Source of the DNA: an uncultured Rhodospirillales bacterium
GTDB lineage: Bacteria; Pseudomonadota; Alphaproteobacteria; Rhodospirillales; 2-02-FULL-58-16
Direction of reading: 5' to 3'
Assembly (NCBI GenBank): GCA_913053795.1
Contig: CAJXGZ010000007.1
Location: 1-20,134, forward strand
Length of the DNA stretch: 20,134 nucleotides
Under the pieces are notes generated by a model. The model was not told the origin of the DNA. It did not search any database and worked only from the letters and a program-made list of their open reading frames with translations. Both the position numbers and the translations under genes were made by a program. Below are positions 1 to 5,688 of this stretch, piece by piece; the first letter of the stretch is position 1; the number at the start of each line of letters is the position of its first letter.

Positions 1-1
1 G

Positions 2-313
2 CCCTGGGAAAAAAGATCAAGCGCGCTAAACGGGGCGGCTCTTTTAGTCAATACGACGACCTTGGGCATGACTGGCAAGCCGCCGCTTGAATTGGATATT
101 TTCAGACTACCGGCGAAAGCCGTCGTCAATGATATCGTTTACTCTCCTTTGCTAACGCCGTTGCTCAAAAAAGCGATGAAACATGGAAACGTGGTTGTGG
201 ATGGGCTTGGAATGCTGCTGCACCAAGCGCGACCGGGGTTTACCGCTTGGTTTGGTGTACAGCCGCAAGTAACGCCCGAGTTACGCTCTCACGTTTTGCG
301 CGGCTTGGACTAG
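2..313 (+). CDS. aroE: Shikimate dehydrogenase, C-terminal part (5' end outside window)
   Basis: This is the last 103 residues of an AroE-type shikimate dehydrogenase, which reduces 3-dehydroshikimate to shikimate with NADPH in the cytoplasmic aromatic amino acid pathway. The reading frame is open from base 2, so the gene begins before the window. The visible part carries the family signatures in order: LVNTTTLGM (the NTT segment after the nucleotide-binding fold), DIVYSPLLTPLL, and a C-terminal GLGMLLHQARPGFTAWFG block. It ends in TAG at 311-313, four bases before the coaE start codon, so the two are very probably co-transcribed. A TTG at 62 could be mistaken for a start, but the family signature continues upstream of it. 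The identification is firm; only the N-terminal substrate-binding half is missing. Confidence 0.93.
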   Translation, partial: PWEKRSSALNGAALLVNTTTLGMTGKPPLELDIFRLPAKAVVNDIVYSPLLTPLLKKAMKHGNVVVDGLGMLLHQARPGFTAWFGVQPQVTPELRSHVLRGLD

Positions 314-317
314 ATTC

Positions 318-950
318 GTGGTCATCTTGGGTCTTACCGGTTCTATCGGCATGGGGAAGAGCACTGTTTCCCGCACCTTTCAACGTCTGGGCGTTCCGGT
401 GCATGATGCTGATAAAACTGTCCACAAGCTCCTTTCCGAAAATAGGGAAGTCATCCAGGCGATTGAGGCGGCGTTTCCGGGAGTAGTGAAAAATGGCGGC
501 GTCGATCGCCAAGCCCTGGCTAACCGAGTTATCGGAAATAACTTGGATTGTAATCGCCTTGAAGGCATCCTTCACCCACTGGTGCGCGTGAGCGAAAAAC
601 ACTTTTTGTTTAGGGCGGCAATGAAAAAAGAGCCACTCGTGGTGCTTGATATTCCATTATTATTTGAAACCAACGCTGAAGAACGCTGTGGTGCGGTGGT
701 TGTTGCTTCAGCGCCGGCCTTTGTGCAAGAAGCGAGAGTTCTCAGCCGGCCCGGCATGACTCGTGAGCGTTTTGAGTTCTTTCTCTCACGCCAAACGTCA
801 AACGCCGAAAAACGCCGAAGGGCCGATTTTATTGTTGAAACGGGTTTAGGCCTCGCCTTCAGCTTGCGCACCGTAAAGAAGATTGTCAAAGTAGCGATGC
901 AAATTGGTGAAACAAATTTATCGCCTGAACACATTGGTCGCCATACGTGA
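318..950 (+). CDS. coaE: Dephospho-CoA kinase
   Basis: CoaE phosphorylates the 3'-hydroxyl of dephospho-CoA with ATP, the last step of coenzyme A synthesis in the cytoplasm. The 210-residue product has the usual family length. It opens with a P-loop, GSIGMGKST, at residues 8-16, followed by HDADKTVHKLL (the conserved DAD substrate segment), LHPLV and LDIPLLFET. The start is GTG at 318, chosen because the protein then begins MVILGLTG, the normal N-terminus for the family. No better start lies between it and the aroE stop. It sits 4 bases after aroE and 10 bases before dnaQ, an arrangement I know from many alphaproteobacteria. Nothing unusual was seen in the protein. Confidence 0.95.
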   Translation: MVILGLTGSIGMGKSTVSRTFQRLGVPVHDADKTVHKLLSENREVIQAIEAAFPGVVKNGGVDRQALANRVIGNNLDCNRLEGILHPLVRVSEKHFLFRAAMKKEPLVVLDIPLLFETNAEERCGAVVVASAPAFVQEARVLSRPGMTRERFEFFLSRQTSNAEKRRRADFIVETGLGLAFSLRTVKKIVKVAMQIGETNLSPEHIGRHT

Positions 951-960
951 AGGAAACGCC

Positions 961-1629
961 ATGCGCGAAATTGTCCTTGATACGGAAACGACCGGGCTAA
1001 ATCATGGCGGCGGAGACCGTATCGTAGAAATTGGTTGTGTTGAGCTGCTTAATCATATGGTGACGGGACAAACCTTCCATACTTTTGTGAATCCAGAACG
1101 AGATATGCCAGAGGGCGCTTTCAGGGTGCATGGGCTGTCGGAAGAATTTTTATCCAAGCATTCAATTTTCAGCGATATCGTTGACGAATTCATAGATTTT
1201 CTAGGCGATTCAACGCTGGTTATACACAATGCTGAATTTGATATGGGGTTTATAAACGCCGAGTTTAAGCGCCTCGGGCGAGAAGAACTGTCTCTTGAGC
1301 GGGCCATTGACACCGTAAAAATGGCGCGGCGAAAATTTCCTGGAGCCCAGGCCAGTCTGGACGCTCTATGCCGCCGCTTCAATATTGATCTTAGCGATCG
1401 TCAACAGCATGGCGCTCTTAAGGACGCCCGCCTGCTAGCCGATGTTTATTTAGAGCTTACCGGCGGTCGCCAGCCCGACCTTAAGCTTGCCGCAATGGAG
1501 CAATCCGTTGACGAACGTAAAATCAAGCATAAACAACGTTCACCACGGATTCATTCACCAAACTCCGAAGAAAAAGCGGCCCACGAAAGATTTCTCGAAA
1601 AAATGGCCGCTCCCATTTGGAATGTATGA
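961..1629 (+). CDS. dnaQ: DNA polymerase III epsilon subunit (3'-5' proofreading exonuclease)
   Basis: DnaQ is the proofreading exonuclease of the replicative polymerase core, bound to the alpha subunit. The 222-residue protein shows all DEDDh exonuclease motifs: DTETTGL (D7, E9), HNAEFDMGFIN (D94), and HGALKDARLLAD (H150, D155). The C-terminal part after about residue 180 is basic and would be the alpha-binding tail. The ATG at 961 is preferred over upstream in-frame codons because it is preceded by AAGGA about six bases away and gives the standard start MREIVLDTETTG. An earlier start at 904 would lie inside coaE. The gene ends in TGA at 1627-1629, seven bases before a large palindromic repeat that separates it from the convergent secB. 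It is probably the last gene of the aroE-coaE-dnaQ unit. Confidence 0.95.
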   Translation: MREIVLDTETTGLNHGGGDRIVEIGCVELLNHMVTGQTFHTFVNPERDMPEGAFRVHGLSEEFLSKHSIFSDIVDEFIDFLGDSTLVIHNAEFDMGFINAEFKRLGREELSLERAIDTVKMARRKFPGAQASLDALCRRFNIDLSDRQQHGALKDARLLADVYLELTGGRQPDLKLAAMEQSVDERKIKHKQRSPRIHSPNSEEKAAHERFLEKMAAPIWNV

Positions 1630-1636
1630 TAGCGAC

Positions 1637-1800
1637 TTAGAGCATTTCCGGACCAAATTGACCCATTCCGTCAGAGCAATTTTGGTTCATGGCAAGGAAA
1701 GGGCCGCCAGGCGTAGTTCGTCTACGGCCAAGGCGCTTGACGCAGCCATGGGCCGAAAGGGCCTGTCGGAATGGGTCAATTTGGTCCGGAAATGCTCTAA
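1637..1800. repeat. MITE-like palindromic element with 34-bp perfect terminal inverted repeats
   Basis: Bases 1637-1670 (beginning TTAGAGCATTTCCGG) are an exact reverse complement of 1767-1800. The interior adds smaller paired arms with the same centre of symmetry near 1718.5-1719: CATGGC at 1688-1693 with GCCATG at 1745-1750, and CGTAG at 1712-1716 with CTACG at 1722-1726. The whole 164 bp can therefore fold as one imperfect giant hairpin on either strand. No protein is encoded. If the outer TA is target sequence, the element reads TA-GAGCATTTCC...GGAAATGCTC-TA, which would suit a non-autonomous relative of the TA-targeting IS630/Tc1 group; that is inference. Between convergent dnaQ and secB it may also act as a bidirectional terminator. 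No second copy was seen in the window. Confidence 0.8.
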
Positions 1801-2387
1801 TTTACAGATGCAGAACGATCCGCCTGCGTGGCCGCCGGATGTCTCTTTTTGAACATATCAACAAAATCCACCGGACTCAGCATAAGGGGCGGAAAACCTC
1901 CGTCACGCGATGAATCAGCAATGATGTTCCTGGCGAACGGAAACAAAAGGCGCGGGCATTCGATCAACAAAACAGCCTGGATATGTTCTGACGGTACGTT
2001 GATTGTAAAGACGCCGCAATAGACAAGCTCCTGAATAAAAGCGATTTTATCACCAACTTTGCATTCCGATGTTATGTGCAAAGTAACCTCGAAGATGTTC
2101 TCGTTAAGAGGCTGCGCACGAACATCAATGTTGATGGAAATGTCCGGTTGCTGCTTCTGCATATCCGTAAAAATTTCTGGCGCGCTCGGCGCCTCGAAAG
2201 AAAGATCCTTAATGTATTGAGCATTGATCAAAACCGGCGGCGACGCCTCGCCGCCTGGAGCTAGGTTGGGCTCATTTTTAATTTCAGCTTGTTTGGGAGT
2301 TTTGGTTGTCTTCTTGTTCGCCGGTTTCGCGCTCGCCGCCTTGCGCGTGGCTGTTTTGGCCGGCGGTTTCTTGGGTTTATCCGTCAT
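1797..2387 (-). CDS. secB: Protein-export chaperone SecB with Lys/Ala-rich N-terminal extension
   Basis: SecB holds preproteins unfolded in the cytoplasm and passes them to SecA for export. The SecB core begins near residue 51 with PPVLINAQYIKDLSFEAP and continues through VTLHITSECK, AFIQELVYCGVF and FARNIIADSSRDGGFPPLML, all family signatures. The product is 196 residues against roughly 150-170 usually. The excess is a 50-residue N-terminal stretch of low complexity, rich in Lys, Ala, Thr and Pro. The ATG at 2385-2387 has a strong GGAGGAGA ribosome binding site just upstream, so the extension is probably translated. The stop TAG (1797-1799) is formed by the end of the palindromic element. 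fxsA lies upstream on the same strand, about 98 bases away. Confidence 0.93.
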   Translation of the reverse strand: MTDKPKKPPAKTATRKAASAKPANKKTTKTPKQAEIKNEPNLAPGGEASPPVLINAQYIKDLSFEAPSAPEIFTDMQKQQPDISINIDVRAQPLNENIFEVTLHITSECKVGDKIAFIQELVYCGVFTINVPSEHIQAVLLIECPRLLFPFARNIIADSSRDGGFPPLMLSPVDFVDMFKKRHPAATQADRSASVN

Positions 2388-2420
2388 GTCTCTCCTCCCA
2401 ATTTACATGCAACCAGTGAG

Positions 2421-2455
2421 CTAACATGGAAACATCTTAAGTGACAACATGTTAG
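2421..2455. promoter_or_regulatory. Short inverted repeat upstream of secB
   Basis: CTAACATG at 2421-2428 is repeated in reverse complement at 2448-2455 with a 19-base spacer. It lies between the fxsA stop and the secB start, both on the minus strand. It lacks a T-run on either side, so it is a poor intrinsic terminator. An operator or a leader hairpin for secB is possible. I could not find a convincing promoter next to it. Confidence 0.25.
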
Positions 2456-2485
2456 AATTTCTAGGACTCATTCATCTCAACGATA

Positions 2486-2989
2486 TTATGGCGTTGATGG
2501 TGGCAATTTAGTTTTTTTAATGTCTTCGTCTTGAGCCGAATTCTCGGAATGAACTTCGTGAAACTCCCCCTCGATTACCGTTCCTTCACTTCTAAATTCA
2601 CGATTGACGTCGGCCTGCATGTCGATGCGTCCTGAAGCGATTAAATATTTCCCAATAGCCCTTCCCAGTATCGAGCGAAATGCCGGGACAAATAAAAGAA
2701 GCCCCACGGCATCGGTTACAAATCCAGGCGTTAGAAGCAAAGCGCCCGCCAATAGAAGGCATAAACCATCAAAAACCTCTTTCACAGGTAAACGATTTTG
2801 CTCCAAACTTTTTTGAACATTAAACAGGGTCGCCATTCCCTGCCAGCGAAGCAACGCCGTTCCAATTAAGGCGGTTAAAATAATTACGCCGACGGTGGGC
2901 CATAAACCAATACGCCCGCCAACCTCGATAAAAACAGCGATTTCGGCGATTGGCGTCAGGATCAACCCAAGAAAAAGTAAGAGAGCCAT
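2486..2989 (-). CDS. fxsA: FxsA family inner-membrane protein
   Basis: The 167-residue product matches the FxsA family of small inner-membrane proteins; E. coli FxsA is known for suppressing phage T7 exclusion by the F plasmid, and its normal role is unclear. Visible features are an N-terminal hydrophobic helix (residues 1-21), a second hydrophobic helix around 28-46, an amphipathic link (FNVQKSLEQNRLPVKEVFDG), and a long hydrophobic region around 75-105 with LLLTPGFVTDAVGLLLFVP, the family's best signature. The hydrophilic tail contains VIEGEFHEV, also typical. The ATG at 2987-2989 gives the expected N-terminus, although no strong Shine-Dalgarno sequence precedes it. The gene is divergent from the Tim44-domain gene, with 239 bases between the two starts. 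Confidence 0.92.
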   Translation of the reverse strand: MALLLFLGLILTPIAEIAVFIEVGGRIGLWPTVGVIILTALIGTALLRWQGMATLFNVQKSLEQNRLPVKEVFDGLCLLLAGALLLTPGFVTDAVGLLLFVPAFRSILGRAIGKYLIASGRIDMQADVNREFRSEGTVIEGEFHEVHSENSAQDEDIKKTKLPPSTP

Positions 2990-3086
2990 GCTTGCTCAAT
3001 TCGCCAAGAAGGCATATCTAAATATCAAAGATGAAGAATCTCTTTATGGCGTGAAGAGAATTGCTAATCTCATTCCTATACGTTTA

Positions 3087-3102
3087 TAACATCCGGTTGT
3101 TA
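3087..3102. promoter_or_regulatory. Near-palindrome in the fxsA / Tim44-gene divergent intergenic region
   Basis: The 239-base gap between the two divergent starts should contain both promoters. The only symmetric element I see is TAACATCCGGTTGTTA, a 16-base dyad with 7 of 8 positions paired. An AT-rich TATAAAATTATA tract lies at 3169-3180 without a good -35 box. These could be an operator and a promoter element, but the sequence alone does not establish either. Confidence 0.2.
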
Positions 3103-3228
3103 CAGTATGATAGAATTCTTTAACATTCGCCACCTGGGCCACGACACGGCAGGTCGCTCTCTTGTGTGTATAAAATTATATCTGGAAAACTTGGTTGTCC
3201 GGCCAAGAAATTCCATGGGTCATAAGCC

Positions 3229-3918
3229 ATGAATGAAGGCTTTCAAATAATCGACATTATTTTTTTCGCTATGATCGCCGCATTCCTCGTGCTGCGCCTT
3301 CGTAGCGTGCTTGGCCGTCGAGATGGCCATGAAAGCGGCCACAACGATAATTTTTCGTCCTTGGGTTCAGATAAGAAAGATAAAAACAATGTGGTTCAGC
3401 TTTCGAACCATAATACGCCCGGCGATGATGAAGAATTTATCCAAGAAGACGCTAAAGAAGCGAATCCTCTTCTTCAAGGTTTTTCAGATATTAAAAAGAT
3501 TGATAGCCACTTTGATCCGGATGAAGTTGTTTCCGGATCACAGATTGCGTTTGAAATGATCCTCGGCGCATATTCCGAGGGGGACACCAAAACGCTAAAA
3601 CCTTTGCTTAACCCTGAAGTCTTTAGCAATTTCGCCCAATCCATAAAGGATCGAGAACAAGCCGGCGAGACCCTTGAGGAAACACTTGTCGGCATTAAAA
3701 AAGCTGAAGCCGTAGAAGCTTATATGGAGGGCTCCATCGCCAATATAACAGTCAAATTCGTTAGTGATCAGATCAATGCGGTTCGTGATGAGTCTGGCGA
3801 AGTCATAGACGGCAACCCTGATTATATCGCCGAGATAACGGATTTTTGGACTTTCGCTCGTGACACCAAATCCCGTGACCCTAACTGGTTGCTGGTTGCC
3901 ACCCGTAGTCTTGATTAA
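3229..3918 (+). CDS. Tim44/TimA-domain protein, inner-membrane anchored
   Basis: The 229-residue protein has one N-terminal hydrophobic segment (residues about 5-23), a polar low-complexity linker rich in Asp, Asn and Lys (about 30-85), and a C-terminal Tim44-like domain from about residue 95. That domain carries the pattern QIAFEMILGAYSEGD, LKPLLNPEVFSNF, LVGIKKAEAVEA and WTFARDTKSRDPNWLLVATRS, which is characteristic of alphaproteobacterial homologues of mitochondrial Tim44 (TimA in Caulobacter). In mitochondria Tim44 tethers Hsp70 to the import channel; the bacterial protein's task is less clear and may concern membrane or envelope assembly. The ATG at 3229 gives the membrane anchor. The stop overlaps the mltA start by 8 bases, and the pairing with mltA is common in alphaproteobacteria. 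Confidence 0.88.
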   Translation: MNEGFQIIDIIFFAMIAAFLVLRLRSVLGRRDGHESGHNDNFSSLGSDKKDKNNVVQLSNHNTPGDDEEFIQEDAKEANPLLQGFSDIKKIDSHFDPDEVVSGSQIAFEMILGAYSEGDTKTLKPLLNPEVFSNFAQSIKDREQAGETLEETLVGIKKAEAVEAYMEGSIANITVKFVSDQINAVRDESGEVIDGNPDYIAEITDFWTFARDTKSRDPNWLLVATRSLD

Positions 3919-5095
3919 AAATTTTCTGGCATTAATTATCGCCGCTATTCTTGCCGCATGCGCCCCTGTTGCGGTCCCCACATCCACAATACCTTCACCC
4001 AAACTTGAGGCCAAAAGGATACTAAGCCGAACAACTTTCAGCATGCTTCCTGGCTGGACGGAAGATCGCCACACCGCTGCGCTTCCAGCGTTTGTCCTCT
4101 CTTGCGCAAAGCTAGACTCATTGCCGGGCAACCATAAGCTCGGCGCGGGAAGTCTGGGGGGCTCTGTAGCGGATTGGAAAAATGTTTGCGCCGCCGCCGG
4201 TCAAGTTCCTTCGCGAAACGCCAGGGCGATCCGTTCCTTTTTTGAAACGTGGTTCGTCCCTTACCTGGTGACGAACAATGGTGATCCGGAAGGTCTGTTC
4301 ACCGGTTATTATGAAGCTGAACTTAACGGCGCATGGTCTAGGCGCGGCCGATACCAAACGCCCATTTACGCACCGCCTCCCGATATTGTTTCCGTTGACT
4401 TAGGCAAATTTCGAAACGAGTGGAAAGGCAACAGCATTTCCGGTCGCGTCGTTGGCTCCAGGCTTACCCCCCTGGAGACTCGAGCCGAGATAGAAAAGGG
4501 GGCGCTTGCCGGCAAGGGACTTGAAATTGTTTGGGTGGACGATCCTGTTGAAGCGTTCTTTCTCCATATCCAGGGCTCCGGGCGTGTGGTCATGGAAAAC
4601 GGCGAAGTGTTGCGCCTTGGTTTTGCCGGGCGAAATGGCCATGCCTATATGTCCATCGGCCGCGAACTTGTGAAAAGCGGAGCGATTCCCAAGAAAAAAA
4701 TCTCCATGCAAACCATCCACGCCTGGCTGCGCGCCCACCCAAAGAAAGGCGCGGCGCTTATGGCCCGCAATCCTTCCTACATTTTTTTCAGAGTCATTAA
4801 GGGAAAAGGCCCAATCGGCGCTCAAGGCGTGGCGTTGACGCCAGGCCGCAGCCTTGCCGTTGACAAACGTTTTGTGCCTTTTGGAATGCCGGTTTGGTTG
4901 GACACCACCGATCCGTTGAATCCGAAAATGCCTTTGCGACGGTTGACCATCGCTCAGGACGCCGGCAGCGCCATAAAGGGACCGGTGCGCGGCGACTTGT
5001 TTTGGGGTTATGGGGCGGGCGCCGCGGCAAAGGCGGGGGCCATGAAGCAAATAGGACGCTACTACCTACTGATACCAAAAAATCTAGCTTTATGA
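3911..5095 (+). CDS. mltA: Membrane-bound lytic murein transglycosylase A (lipoprotein)
   Basis: MltA cleaves the MurNAc-GlcNAc bond of peptidoglycan, forming 1,6-anhydromuramic ends, from the inner face of the outer membrane. I chose the TTG at 3911 because it produces a proper lipoprotein signal peptide, MIKNFLALIIAAILAAC, with lipidated C17. The ATG at 3860 would put a long polar leader in front of it. The 394-residue protein then shows the MltA domain (LFTGYYEAELNGAW, YQTPIYAPP, AFFLHIQGSGRV, SYIFFRV) and the C-terminal 3D domain with IAQDAGSAIKG and RGDLFWGYG. D350 and D362 are the conserved aspartates, one of which should be catalytic. It overlaps the upstream gene by 8 bases and the downstream gene by 4 (ATGA), so translation is probably coupled across all three. 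Confidence 0.93.
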   Translation: MIKNFLALIIAAILAACAPVAVPTSTIPSPKLEAKRILSRTTFSMLPGWTEDRHTAALPAFVLSCAKLDSLPGNHKLGAGSLGGSVADWKNVCAAAGQVPSRNARAIRSFFETWFVPYLVTNNGDPEGLFTGYYEAELNGAWSRRGRYQTPIYAPPPDIVSVDLGKFRNEWKGNSISGRVVGSRLTPLETRAEIEKGALAGKGLEIVWVDDPVEAFFLHIQGSGRVVMENGEVLRLGFAGRNGHAYMSIGRELVKSGAIPKKKISMQTIHAWLRAHPKKGAALMARNPSYIFFRVIKGKGPIGAQGVALTPGRSLAVDKRFVPFGMPVWLDTTDPLNPKMPLRRLTIAQDAGSAIKGPVRGDLFWGYGAGAAAKAGAMKQIGRYYLLIPKNLAL

Positions 5096-5649
5096 TGAAG
5101 AAAAAACAGAGTAAAAAAAATGCGCCGCTCAGCAACGGAAGATCCTTGAATCCTGATGAGGCCGCACTTTGGAAGTCAGTGACAGATAATGTAAAGCCGC
5201 TTTCTAATCATATAAAAACCATAAAACAACCAACGCCCGCACAGACGATTACACCGACGATGGCGAAAGAAATAAAGCGCCCGACGAATTATCATAATTC
5301 CATCAATGAAATACCGCCTAAATCTGATTGGCGCACCGCCAGAAATCTTAGGAAAGGCAAAATATCCGTCGAGGCGCGCCTTGATCTGCACGGCATGATT
5401 CAAAGCGAGGCGCATAAAGCGTTGTCCGGTTTTATAAATTCATCTCATGAAACGGGCCGACGCTATGTGTTGGTTATTACCGGCAAGGGAAGAGGCGGCG
5501 TCTCGAGCGGAGTCTTGCGTTCAATGACGCCGAGGTGGCTTAATCAGTCCCCCAATCGCGACAAGATCATCAGTTATACGCAAGCGGCCCCACGAGATGG
5601 CGGCGAAGGCGCACTATATATACTTCTGAAAAAAAAACGAAAATGTTAA
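5092..5649 (+). CDS. Smr-domain protein
   Basis: The product (185 residues) ends in an Smr domain, the fold of the MutS2 C-terminus and of standalone SmrA/SmrB-type proteins. Standalone Smr proteins have nuclease activity; SmrB of E. coli cuts mRNA at collided ribosomes. Visible motifs are LDLHG at residues 97-101, VLVITGKGRGGVSSGVLR around 125-142, and the end pattern AAPRDGGEGALYILLKKK, which is the usual GGxGAxYVLL closing strand. The first 90 residues are polar and basic, probably disordered. The start at 5092 overlaps the mltA stop as ATGA; a second ATG follows directly at 5095. It is the last gene of this plus-strand unit and meets hslU tail to tail. Its exact substrate cannot be told from sequence. 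Confidence 0.9.
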   Translation: MMKKKQSKKNAPLSNGRSLNPDEAALWKSVTDNVKPLSNHIKTIKQPTPAQTITPTMAKEIKRPTNYHNSINEIPPKSDWRTARNLRKGKISVEARLDLHGMIQSEAHKALSGFINSSHETGRRYVLVITGKGRGGVSSGVLRSMTPRWLNQSPNRDKIISYTQAAPRDGGEGALYILLKKKRKC

Positions 5650-5688
5650 AAAGGCCGCAATAAAGAAAAGCGACAACGGCTTTTTACA
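5648..5688. terminator. Candidate bidirectional terminator between the Smr gene and hslU
   Basis: GCCG at 5654-5657 pairs with CGGC at 5677-5680. The stem is extended by a G-T pair and by A-run against T-run (AAAAA at 5648-5652, TTTTT at 5681-5685). The loop is about 19 bases, which is long. Position between two convergent stop codons and T-runs on both strands support a shared terminator, overlapping the last base pairs of both genes. Confidence 0.5.

Noticed and set aside
904..960. Longer dnaQ starting inside coaE
   Set aside because: The added residues are not DnaQ-like, and ATG 961 has a ribosome binding site and gives the normal N-terminus.
1689..1913. Open frames across the palindromic element as a small gene or transposase remnant
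   Set aside because: The translation has no recognisable motif, and the frame crosses both the repeat and antisense secB codons.
2421..2455. Inverted repeat as an fxsA terminator
   Set aside because: No T-run follows the stem on the minus strand, so I kept it only as a weak regulatory candidate.
3860..3910. Longer mltA starting at ATG 3860
   Set aside because: It would place 17 mostly polar residues before the signal peptide and spoil the lipoprotein export signal; TTG 3911 fits better.
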